Shown: piece by piece, positions 1 through 5,757 of the stretch
Layout: each line of letters starts with the position of its first letter
How positions within the stretch are numbered: the stretch's first letter is position 1
Source: Bacteroidales bacterium UBA6340
Lineage (GTDB): Bacteria > Bacteroidota > Bacteroidia > Bacteroidales > Paludibacteraceae
Direction: 5' to 3'
Assembly: GCA_002440265.1 (NCBI GenBank)
Contig: DJSG01000002.1
Location: forward strand, 1-9,028
DNA length: 9,028 bases
Translations under genes and position numbers: made by a program
The notes under the pieces: generated by a model
Seen by the model: the letters and a program-made list of their open reading frames with translations, nothing else
Told to the model about the DNA's origin: nothing
Databases searched by the model: none

Positions 1-88
1 AACTTTTGATGCGGTTGCCCTGCTATATGAAGCACCCTACATATTGTAACTTACACAAAGTAGCACACATACAATAACATACATTCAC

Positions 89-128
89 AAAAACAGTTCA
101 GAATCGTCCTCACGACGACCCTGAACCA
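89..128 (-). terminator. intrinsic terminator of the acyl-CoA ligase gene
   Basis: On the minus strand, positions 126-114 pair with 108-96 around a five-base loop (113-109), giving a 13-pair stem with two G-U pairs. Two more G-U pairs at 127/95 and 128/94 can extend the base. Five U residues (93-89) follow directly. The plus-strand transcript would have A-C mismatches where the minus strand has G-U pairs, so the structure favours minus-strand RNA. It lies about 100 bases past the ligase stop codon, a sensible place for the end of that transcript. Confidence 0.75.
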
Positions 129-144
129 ACATACAATCAAAACT

Positions 145-169
145 AAGATTCTCAAAGAAAGAGAATCTT
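145..169. terminator. AT-rich hairpin, possible bidirectional or plus-strand terminator
   Basis: AAGATTCTC (145-153) and GAGAATCTT (161-169) form a perfect 9-base inverted repeat around a 7-base loop. On the plus strand it is followed by a U-rich stretch (TTCTTACTATATT), and on the minus strand by AGTTTTGATT. It sits between the ligase stop and the stronger hairpin at 94-128. It may end a plus-strand transcript entering from the left edge, which would make this a convergent intergenic region. Terminator function is inferred from shape and position only. Confidence 0.45.
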
Positions 170-225
170 TCTTACTATATTCCAATTAATTATATCTCTT
201 TCGTCATCTTGCTCAAGATGCACTG

Positions 226-1872
226 TTACTTGTACATAAATCGTTTGATACTTCTCTTGGGAGTTTTCTCAAACTCTTTGTCCACCAACTCGATAGCCAT
301 CACTTGGCTGTATTGTGGCAGTTGCTTGTTCAGGCGTTGGCGGTTCGATTCCATCACTTCCGCCAGCGGTTTCTGCTGCTTGCCCGAATTAGCGGTATCG
401 GGATAAACCAGCGCAACCAACTTGCCATCACGCTCCACCACTACGGATTCCACCACCTGAGGCAGACTGTTCAACTTGTCTTCTATCTCCTCCGGATAGA
501 TATTCTGCCCGCTCGGACCGAGCAGCATATTCTTGCTGCGCCCGCGAAGGAACAGATTACCGTCCTTATCGATGATACCGAGGTCGCCTGTACGCATCCA
601 ACCGTCTGCGGTAAACGCCTGCTTGGTAGCCTCTTCGTTCTTGTAGTAGCCCATCATCACATTCACACCGCGTACCAGCAGTTCGCCCTCTTTGTGCGCG
701 GGGTCGTCGGAGTCGATACGCAACTCCATACCCACAATCGCCTTGCCACAAGAGCGGTATGCATAACGCCACCAATCCTCGTAGGTGATGAGCGGTGCGC
801 ACTCGGTCATGCCGTAGCCAACACTATATATAAAGTGCATATCACGCATACATTTCTCCACTTCTTCGTTGAGCGCGGCACCGCCGATAATCAGGTAACG
901 CAACTTACCGCCAAAGACAGCCATCAGTTTGTCATTCACCTTCTTACGCAGCATCTTGCCGATACCCGGGGTGTTCCACAGCACTTTCATCACGGGTTTG
1001 TTGATGACCGGCAGCACACTCTTCTTGATAATTTTCTCGATGACCAGCGGCACCGTCAGTATCATAAACGGATGCACCTCAGCAAACGCTTTCATCAGGG
1101 TGCTTGGCGTGGGTGCCTTCGTCAGGAAATACACTTGCGCCCCGTCGCATACCTGATAGAGGAACTCGAACATCAGTCCGAACATGTGTGCAATCGGCAG
1201 CATGGACAGTACCGTATCTCCCGGTTGGTGCGGAATACGCTTCAACGCAAAATCCACGTTACCGCTCAGGTTCAAGTGGGTGAGCATCACGCCTTTGGGC
1301 GAAGAAGTCGTACCTGATGTATAGTTGATGAGTGCCAACTCATTGAGGTTGTCGGTCGGATAATTCACATCGCTCGGCTGTACCCCTTTCGGATACTTTG
1401 CCTTGAAAGCCTTATCCACGTCCTCATTGTATATCTTCTCTATTTTTTCGTTTGCGGCGTAGTACATCGAGAAGTCGTCCATAAACACCACACCCAGCAG
1501 GTTGGGCATTGCAGCGGGGTCTATCTTCTTGCGCACATTCGGACCTACATACAGCAGCCGTGCGTCCGAGTGGTTCACAAGGTTCTGCACACCTTCACCT
1601 GTAAAATCAGGTAAGATGCTGACAGCCACCGCCTTGTACGATTCTATAGCCAAGAACACCACGCCCCAGTTTGCGCAATTGCGCCCGCAAAGGGCTATCT
1701 TGTCCCCCTCTTGAATCCCCAACTCCTTGAACGTAACGTGCAAACGTGCAATCTGTGCTGCCAATTCGCCGTACGTATAACTGTTCGTCCCGTCAAGGTC
1801 TTTGAGTGCCAACTCCGACCAACGGTTCTTTATTGTACTCCGGAGGTACTCCAGATAATGCTTCAATTCCAT
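226..1872 (-). CDS. long-chain fatty acid--CoA ligase (AMP-forming), ANL superfamily
   Basis: Probably activates a fatty acid to acyl-CoA through an acyl-adenylate, in the cytoplasm or at the inner membrane face. The 548 residues show the expected motifs in order: the phosphate-binding loop YTSGTTSSPKG at 184-194, VGYGMTE at 351-357, the TGD motif at 428-430 with its aspartate, the hinge region with GRSKNML at 444-450, and IYPEEIE at 458-464. Length and motif order match long-chain acyl-CoA synthetases better than acetyl-CoA synthetase. One oddity is the C-terminal A10 motif, which reads EKTPKRSIKR (535-544), so the usual catalytic lysine position aligns with Ser541. ATG at 1872 is preceded by TAAAGGT, part of a 9-base direct repeat (1871-1879 and 1883-1891). 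The gene has its own promoter with a candidate TetR operator and a terminator at 89-128. The exact substrate is not visible; fatty acid is the likely class. Confidence 0.9.
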   Translation of the reverse strand: MELKHYLEYLRSTIKNRWSELALKDLDGTNSYTYGELAAQIARLHVTFKELGIQEGDKIALCGRNCANWGVVFLAIESYKAVAVSILPDFTGEGVQNLVNHSDARLLYVGPNVRKKIDPAAMPNLLGVVFMDDFSMYYAANEKIEKIYNEDVDKAFKAKYPKGVQPSDVNYPTDNLNELALINYTSGTTSSPKGVMLTHLNLSGNVDFALKRIPHQPGDTVLSMLPIAHMFGLMFEFLYQVCDGAQVYFLTKAPTPSTLMKAFAEVHPFMILTVPLVIEKIIKKSVLPVINKPVMKVLWNTPGIGKMLRKKVNDKLMAVFGGKLRYLIIGGAALNEEVEKCMRDMHFIYSVGYGMTECAPLITYEDWWRYAYRSCGKAIVGMELRIDSDDPAHKEGELLVRGVNVMMGYYKNEEATKQAFTADGWMRTGDLGIIDKDGNLFLRGRSKNMLLGPSGQNIYPEEIEDKLNSLPQVVESVVVERDGKLVALVYPDTANSGKQQKPLAEVMESNRQRLNKQLPQYSQVMAIELVDKEFEKTPKRSIKRFMYK

Positions 1873-1954
1873 ACCTTTACAAATACCTTTATAGATACAT
1901 ACTCAAACAAACTATTCCTGCTATCTCACAAACGATATGCAGCAATACCGGTTG

Positions 1955-1962
1955 CAAAGGTA
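1955..1962 (-). promoter_or_regulatory. -7 promoter box of the acyl-CoA ligase gene
   Basis: The minus strand reads TACCTTTG, a full match to the Bacteroidota TAnnTTTG -7 consensus. No good -33 TTTG box is present at the usual distance; that position is occupied by the dyad at 1973-1990. The sequence CCGGTATT (minus, 1951-1944) follows three bases later, where transcription should begin. This would give a leader of roughly 70 bases. The layout is the same, base for base in spacing, as the SDR promoter at 2969-2976. Confidence 0.75.
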
Positions 1963-1972
1963 GTATAAATAA

Positions 1973-1990
1973 ATCGAACATTTGTTCAGT
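1973..1990 (-). promoter_or_regulatory. candidate TetR operator at the ligase promoter
   Basis: The minus strand reads ACTGAACAAATGTTCGAT, a dyad with core GAAC-N4-GTTC. It agrees at 15 of 18 positions with the site at 2941-2958; the three differences all fall in the central four bases. It ends ten bases before the -7 box and covers the -33 region, so a bound repressor would block RNA polymerase. Assignment to the TetR protein encoded at 2259-2861 is inferred from location and from the site being duplicated. Confidence 0.7.
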
Positions 1991-2105
1991 TATATCATTT
2001 TTTATCTTTTTGCGTCACATTTCACTCTCATTAATCTGACACTGCCAGTGAAACCATTTTACACAGGCACGGGATTGACGTACTAATCACATACTATTAA
2101 CTCGA

Positions 2106-2140
2106 AGACCTCCCCTAACCCCTCCTTCAAAGGAGGGGGA
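2106..2140. repeat. GGAGGGG hairpin repeat, copy 1
   Basis: CCCCTCCTT (2119-2127) and AAGGAGGGG (2130-2138) form a perfect 9-base inverted repeat with a two-base centre, so four or more bases would be looped out in practice. The block begins GACCTCCC, as does copy 2 at 8816-8846, in the same plus orientation. No U-run follows on either strand, so it is not a standard intrinsic terminator. I recall similar CCCCTAACCCCTCC hairpins scattered through Bacteroidota intergenic regions. Confidence 0.7.
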
Positions 2141-2172
2141 TTCAAAGACGGGTCTCCATTATTACTCCCAAT

Positions 2173-2238
2173 ATATGTGCAAAACAATATACGGATATGG
2201 ACAAAGTAATATATGGATATGTGCAAAGCAATATACGG
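2173..2238. repeat. three tandem copies of a 22-base repeat
   Basis: The copies are 2173-2194, 2195-2216 and 2217-2238, contiguous and with no spacers. Each begins ATATG and ends in GG. Copies 1 and 3 differ at one base; copy 2 differs from copy 3 at four. The array starts 20 bases past the TetR stop codon (minus-strand sense) and lies between that gene and the ligase promoter. A period of 22 is close to two helical turns. Its role is unknown: protein binding sites in phase on the helix or a neutral minisatellite are both possible. Confidence 0.9.
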
Positions 2239-2258
2239 AAGTCCTTTTATGAGGGGTA

Positions 2259-2861
2259 TTACAGGGGTTGTTTGCGTATCAACTCGTAGAGATAGTTGTA
2301 CTGCTCGGGAAATATGCTGAAGTCCATCTGTACGCCGCTGCGCCCCGGGTCCCAGCCGTCTTTGATGTGCAAAAACATACGCGCCATGGTGTCGATGTGC
2401 ACATTCCCGCGGATGTCGCCTGCGCGCATACTGTTTTTGATGGCGTCCATCCACAGGTTGAGTTCCTGCTCGTAGAGCCGCCTCGCACGCTTGTAGAGGT
2501 CAGGATACTTGCTATAGGCAGTGTACATCACCGTTACGACATTCGAGGTGTTGATATTCTTGTTCTCGACCATATCCAAAAACTCATGAAGCCTGTCCAG
2601 ATAGCCCAGCATCGCGTGTATCATATCGGGTATGGTAGCCGAATGTGATACGCGCGCGAGTGCCTGCTGCTTGGGCGTAAGGAGATAGGTGTTCACCACT
2701 TCTTCGAATAACTCGTCCTTGTCCTTGAAGTAGTAGTAGAGCGTCCCGCGCCCCATATTAAGGGCGGCTTGCAAGTCGGTAATCGACACATTGGCGTAGC
2801 CGTCAATCATATACAACTCCAACGCCTTCAATAAGATACGTTCTTTCCTATTTTCTACCAT
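2259..2861 (-). CDS. TetR/AcrR-family transcriptional regulator
   Basis: A 200-residue protein with a TetR-type N-terminal DNA-binding domain: helix 1 is near residues 5-20 (RKERILLKALELYMIDGYAN). The helix-turn-helix follows at about 26-46, with SITDLQAALNMGRGTLYYYFKDK containing the signature GTLYYYF at 39-45. The rest is a helical ligand-binding and dimerisation domain whose ligand cannot be read from sequence. Length is typical for the family. It is divergent from the SDR-ALDH pair and upstream of the ligase on the same strand. The same dyad sits in front of both enzyme units, so it most likely represses, less likely activates, all three enzymes in response to a fatty acyl, aldehyde or acyl-CoA type ligand. 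That ligand class is a guess from context. ATG at 2861 begins MVENRKERI, as expected for the family. Confidence 0.92.
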   Translation of the reverse strand: MVENRKERILLKALELYMIDGYANVSITDLQAALNMGRGTLYYYFKDKDELFEEVVNTYLLTPKQQALARVSHSATIPDMIHAMLGYLDRLHEFLDMVENKNINTSNVVTVMYTAYSKYPDLYKRARRLYEQELNLWMDAIKNSMRAGDIRGNVHIDTMARMFLHIKDGWDPGRSGVQMDFSIFPEQYNYLYELIRKQPL

Positions 2862-2940
2862 ATTTCCAATCCGTTTCTATACTGAAACAAACACTACAAA
2901 AGTTATACCAAATAGCAAGCATGTGCATTTTTGTGCAAGA

Positions 2941-2958
2941 ACTGAACGCTTGTTCGAT
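2941..2958 (+). promoter_or_regulatory. candidate TetR operator at the SDR-ALDH promoter
   Basis: ACTGAACGCTTGTTCGAT, with dyad core GAAC-N4-GTTC, matches the site at 1973-1990 (read on the minus strand) at 15 of 18 positions. It lies in the 143-base gap between the divergent TetR and SDR genes, ten bases before the SDR -7 box. It could therefore control the SDR operon directly and the regulator gene by autoregulation. Binding is inferred. Confidence 0.72.
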
Positions 2959-2968
2959 ATATTTTCCA

Positions 2969-2976
2969 TACCTTTG
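2969..2976 (+). promoter_or_regulatory. -7 promoter box of the SDR-ALDH operon
   Basis: TACCTTTG is a full match to the Bacteroidota TAnnTTTG consensus. CCGGTATT follows at 2980-2987, where transcription should start, leaving a leader of about 20 bases before the ATG at 3005. From operator to CCGGTATT, 37 of 47 positions match the ligase promoter with no gaps. Confidence 0.78.
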
Positions 2977-3004
2977 CCGCCGGTATTAGTAACTGAAACA
3001 TATT

Positions 3005-3847
3005 ATGTCAACATTCAAAGGAAAAAACGTGTTAATCACGGGCGGAGCCTCAGGCATCGGTAAAATCATGGGGCGCATGTCATTGGAAAAAGGAGCAAGG
3101 ACCCTTATCATCTGGGATATCAATGCAGAAAACCTGCGTTTGACAGCCCAATCGTTGGCAAACAAAGGCGTTGTAAGAACCTACTGCGTTGACATCACGA
3201 ACAGTGATGCCGTAGCGGCAACATACAAGCAAGCCAAATGCGACTGCGGAAGTATAGACATTCTCATCAACTGCGCAGGCATTATACGAGGCAACCAAAC
3301 ATTCGACCAACAGACCATTCCTGATATCCGTCTCACCATGGAAGTCAACACCATTGCCCCCATGGTGCTGTCCCTACAAGTGCTGCCGGATATGCTTGCC
3401 AACAATAGCGGGCACATCTGCAACATCTCTTCGGCGGCCGGGATGATTTCCAATCCGAAAATATCGGTGTATGCTGCCAGCAAGTGGGCTGTGATAGGCT
3501 GGAGTGATTCTATGCGTATTGAACTGCAGGAGAGTGGAAAAGACGTACACGTAACCACCGTAGCACCCTATTATATCAACACAGGTATGTTTGACGGTGT
3601 AGAGTCTCCTATATTTTCAATCCTCCAACCCGAACCCACAGCCCGCAAGATACTGCGTGCCATAGAGCGCAACCAAGACTTCTGCGGCATACCATGGAGT
3701 TTCCACTTCATCCGTCTGATGCAAGGTATTCTGCCCACCAAACTATTCGACTTTATATTCGGCACGGTTTTTGGTATATTTCATGCAATGGACCACTTCA
3801 CGGGGCGCAAACCAAGACAGACAGACAACACAACAAAATGTGCTTAA
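3005..3847 (+). CDS. short-chain dehydrogenase/reductase, retinol/long-chain alcohol dehydrogenase-like
   Basis: A classical SDR of 280 residues. The cofactor motif TGGASGIG is at 12-19 and Asp38 sits at the end of the second strand (LIIWDIN), which usually means NAD(H) rather than NADP(H). NCAG is at 89-92, catalytic Asn115, Ser143, and the YxxxK pair Tyr156 and Lys160. The C-terminal part (about 213-260) is rich in hydrophobic and aromatic residues (WSFHFIRLMQ, LFDFIFGTVFGIFHAM), resembling the membrane-associating tail of SDR16C-type retinol or fatty alcohol dehydrogenases. It probably oxidises a hydrophobic alcohol to an aldehyde, or runs in reverse. The next gene, an aldehyde dehydrogenase, starts 6 bases after the stop and would take the aldehyde to the acid. 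Start ATG at 3005 fits the short leader from the promoter at 2969. SDR fold and catalytic residues are clear; substrate is inferred from neighbours and the tail. Confidence 0.9.
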   Translation: MSTFKGKNVLITGGASGIGKIMGRMSLEKGARTLIIWDINAENLRLTAQSLANKGVVRTYCVDITNSDAVAATYKQAKCDCGSIDILINCAGIIRGNQTFDQQTIPDIRLTMEVNTIAPMVLSLQVLPDMLANNSGHICNISSAAGMISNPKISVYAASKWAVIGWSDSMRIELQESGKDVHVTTVAPYYINTGMFDGVESPIFSILQPEPTARKILRAIERNQDFCGIPWSFHFIRLMQGILPTKLFDFIFGTVFGIFHAMDHFTGRKPRQTDNTTKCA

Positions 3848-3853
3848 TACAAT

Positions 3854-5224
3854 ATGGAAACTATCACCCAATCAGACGTATCGCGTATCGTTGCAGGGCA
3901 ACGCAATTTCTTTCGCCAGGGACAGACATTGGCGTATGACTACCGCAAAGCACAACTATGCAAGTTGGAGCAAGTCATTCACGCTTATGAGCAAGCCCTC
4001 TCCAAAGCCCTTTGGCAGGACCTTCACAAGTCCTACGAAGAGGCATACCTCACAGAATTCAGCATTGTGTACGGCGAGATACACAACCATCTGCGCCATC
4101 TGCACCGTTGGATGCGCACGGAGCGCAAGCCATCGCCTGTCAGTCTGTTTCCCTCCAAGAGTGAGGTGATAACGGAACCATTAGGTACTGCGCTCATCAT
4201 TGCCCCATGGAACTATCCGGTGCAACTGCTGCTAAACCCCTTGGTAGGGGCTATATCTTCAGGATGTACGGCAGTGCTGAAGCCATCGCCCTATACTCCG
4301 AATGTGTCGCGCATGCTGACACAGATGATTCGCGAGGCTTTTGCCGAAGAGTATATAGCCATTGTGGAGGGTCATCGTGAAGTAAACAGTATGCTTCTGC
4401 GGGAGCGTTGGGACTTGATTTTCTTCACAGGCAGCCCTGTATTGGGTCGCACCGTGATGGAAGCGGCAGCGCAACACCTCACACCTGTCGTGCTGGAGTT
4501 GGGAGGAAAGAGCCCTTGTATCATAGACAAGGATGCGAACCTTGCCGTTGCCGCCAAACGTGTGGCATGGGGAAAAGCCCTCAATGCGGGGCAGACATGC
4601 ATCGCACCGGACTATCTGCTGGTGCATCGGTCTGTGAAAGATGAGTTTCTGTGCCTATTGAAGCGAGCCTTCGAACAACTACTCGGCGGCGATGCCAAGC
4701 AAAGTCCGTACTTTGTCCGCATTGTCAGCGACCGTGCCTTTGAGCGTCTTATCGGCTACCTTGACGACGGAGACATCGCGTATGGCGGCATCTACGATGC
4801 GGCAGAGCGTTATCTGTCCCCCACCGTGCTGACCAACGTATCGCCCGATGCGCCCGTGATGCAGGAGGAGATATTCGGTCCTATCTTTCCGGTGCTGACC
4901 TTCAACGAGTTGGATGAGGCTATCACGTTTGTGGCCGAGCGCGAAAAACCGCTGGCACTCTACTATTTCGGGAACAGCGGCAAGCACGTCTTGCGGCACA
5001 CCACTTCGGGAGGTTCATGTATCAACGACACTATTATGCACATCGCCAACGACCATGTACCCTTTGGTGGTGTGGGCAATTCGGGCATGTCGGCATACCA
5101 CGGAAAGGACAGTTATTTGGTTTTCAGCCACCGGCGCGCCGTCGTCACCACCCCCACGTGGGTGGATATGCCCTTCCGCTATATGCCCTACCGCCTGTTC
5201 AAATGGGCGAAACACTTGGTTTAG
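3854..5224 (+). CDS. aldehyde dehydrogenase, ALDH3 (fatty aldehyde dehydrogenase-like) family
   Basis: Oxidises an aldehyde to a carboxylic acid with NAD(P)+. At 456 residues it has the short length of the ALDH3 group rather than the roughly 500 of ALDH1/2. Key residues are present: PWN with Asn120, KPS with Lys143, FTGSPVLG at 191-198, general base Glu215 in LELGGKSP, nucleophile Cys249 in GQTC, EEIFGP at 338-343 and PFGG at 403-406. The tail FRYMPYRLFKWAKHLV is basic and aromatic, as in ALDH3 members that associate with membranes. It is translationally close to the SDR (6-base gap), so the two are one operon. The pairing suggests a long-chain or otherwise lipophilic aldehyde. No terminator with a U-run is seen after the stop, only a short palindrome (5265-5278). 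Confidence 0.93.
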   Translation: METITQSDVSRIVAGQRNFFRQGQTLAYDYRKAQLCKLEQVIHAYEQALSKALWQDLHKSYEEAYLTEFSIVYGEIHNHLRHLHRWMRTERKPSPVSLFPSKSEVITEPLGTALIIAPWNYPVQLLLNPLVGAISSGCTAVLKPSPYTPNVSRMLTQMIREAFAEEYIAIVEGHREVNSMLLRERWDLIFFTGSPVLGRTVMEAAAQHLTPVVLELGGKSPCIIDKDANLAVAAKRVAWGKALNAGQTCIAPDYLLVHRSVKDEFLCLLKRAFEQLLGGDAKQSPYFVRIVSDRAFERLIGYLDDGDIAYGGIYDAAERYLSPTVLTNVSPDAPVMQEEIFGPIFPVLTFNELDEAITFVAEREKPLALYYFGNSGKHVLRHTTSGGSCINDTIMHIANDHVPFGGVGNSGMSAYHGKDSYLVFSHRRAVVTTPTWVDMPFRYMPYRLFKWAKHLV

Positions 5225-5264
5225 GCTATGGTCTGATAAGCAGAAAAGGTGCGGTTTGCCTTGG

Positions 5265-5278
5265 GAAACGAACGTTTC
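5265..5278. repeat. palindrome after the ALDH gene
   Basis: GAAACG-AA-CGTTTC is a perfect 6-base inverted repeat with a two-base centre. It lies just upstream of the YigZ-like gene promoter and 41 bases after the ALDH stop codon. The two-base centre makes a stable RNA hairpin unlikely, so a protein binding site is the more likely reading, though chance remains possible. Confidence 0.45.
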
Positions 5279-5280
5279 TA

Positions 5281-5311
5281 TTGCATAATCCGAAGATTAT
5301 GCGTAACTTTG
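5281..5311 (+). promoter_or_regulatory. promoter of the YigZ-like/coaD/S41 protease genes, with dyad in the spacer
   Basis: TTG at 5281-5283, then 20 bases, then TAACTTTG at 5304-5311: both boxes and the spacing fit the Bacteroidota sigma factor consensus. The spacer holds a perfect dyad, GCATAATC (5283-5290), CGAA, GATTATGC (5295-5302). Transcription would start near 5318, leaving a leader of under 20 bases. The dyad could be an operator or, as a hairpin with a CGAA loop, the end of the incoming ALDH transcript; no U-run follows, so the first reading is favoured. Confidence 0.7.
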
Positions 5312-5334
5312 CAGGTTGATAGAAATCCGCCAAT

Positions 5335-5733
5335 ATGGACAACAAGCCGACCATAGCCGCTTTGAGTACCGGTATATACAAGGATAGAGGCAGCAAGTTT
5401 CTCGCTTTTGCCGAGCCTATTGCCGATGAGGAGCAGGCAAAGCAGCGCATAGCGTGGTACAAGAAGAAGTACCATGATGCGCGGCATGTGTGCTATGCCT
5501 ACCGGCTGGGCGACAATCTGTGGCGCACCAAGGATGACGGTGAGCCGCACGGCACAGCTGGTGCACCTATTCTGCGGAGTATAGATGCCAGAGGATTGGA
5601 CTATGTATTGGTGGTGGTGGTGCGCTACTTCGGCGGGACGCTGCTCGGCACAGGCGGGCTGATAGTGGCATACCGTGAGGCAAGTAAGAGTGCACTTGAC
5701 AATGCACAATGCGTAATGCACAATGCGCAATGA
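5335..5733 (+). CDS. YigZ/IMPACT-family protein, N-terminal domain only (shortened)
   Basis: The 132 residues match the IMPACT N-terminal domain (UPF0029): SKFLAFAEPI at 20-29, DARHVCYAYR at 48-57, DDGEPHGTAGAPIL at 67-80 and VVVRYFGGTLLGTGGL at 94-109. Full YigZ proteins are about 200 residues, with a second domain (DUF1949) after this point. Here the frame stops soon after GTGGLIVAYREASKSAL. The last ten residues (NAQCVMHNAQ) are encoded by a 14-base tandem repeat at 5701-5733 that also supplies the stop codon. The second domain is not found in the 24 bases before coaD. This looks like a gene whose 3' end was lost and replaced by repeat sequence. The biochemical role of bacterial YigZ is poorly defined; eukaryotic IMPACT acts on translation control through GCN1. 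Whether the short form works is unknown. Confidence 0.85.
   Translation: MDNKPTIAALSTGIYKDRGSKFLAFAEPIADEEQAKQRIAWYKKKYHDARHVCYAYRLGDNLWRTKDDGEPHGTAGAPILRSIDARGLDYVLVVVVRYFGGTLLGTGGLIVAYREASKSALDNAQCVMHNAQ
5701..5733 (+). repeat. 14-base tandem repeat at the 3' end of the YigZ-like gene
   Basis: AATGCACAATGCGT (5701-5714) is followed by AATGCACAATGCGC (5715-5728) and a partial third unit AATGA (5729-5733). The two full units differ at the last base. Within each unit the shorter element AATGC is itself repeated. The repeat codes for the last residues of the protein and includes its TGA stop. Confidence 0.85.
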
Positions 5734-5757
5734 GTATAAACCTATTAAATAAGAATT

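Larger units (their letters stand above)
1873..2258. other. 386-base non-coding region between the ligase and TetR genes
   Basis: From the ligase side it contains a 5' leader of about 70 bases, a TACCTTTG promoter box (1955-1962), an 18-base dyad operator (1973-1990), a T-rich stretch (1996-2011), a GGAGGGG hairpin (2119-2138) and three tandem 22-base repeats (2173-2238). The minus-strand frame that stays open across 2083-2258 runs through the hairpin and repeats and overlaps the TetR gene out of frame, so I do not treat it as a gene. No RNA gene was recognised. Confidence 0.7.

Noticed and set aside
2..49. Possible C-terminal end of a plus-strand gene entering from the left (TFDAVALLYEAPYIL then TAA)
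   Set aside because: The peptide looks protein-like and would explain a convergent terminator at 145-169, but 15 codons are too few to call.
304..1317. Open plus-strand frame of 337 codons opposite the ligase gene
   Set aside because: It is rich in His, Arg and Gln with no recognisable motif, and lies wholly antisense to a ligase gene with all family motifs. It is a by-product of codon use.
2020..2053. Inverted repeat TTTCACT ... AGTGAAA
   Set aside because: The 20-base loop and lack of a U-run make a terminator or hairpin unlikely; probably chance.
2173..2238. CRISPR array
   Set aside because: The 22-base units are contiguous with no spacers and no cas genes are nearby.
2083..2454. Minus-strand frame of 123 codons overlapping the 3' part of the TetR gene
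   Set aside because: It overlaps the TetR gene out of frame and its remainder is translated from the 22-base repeats and the GGAGGGG hairpin, so no protein is supported.
2897..2905. TetR gene promoter (minus strand TAACTTTTG)
   Set aside because: It is one base off the TAnnTTTG consensus and no -33 box is present at 19-21 bases, so I do not list it, although the gene must have a promoter nearby.
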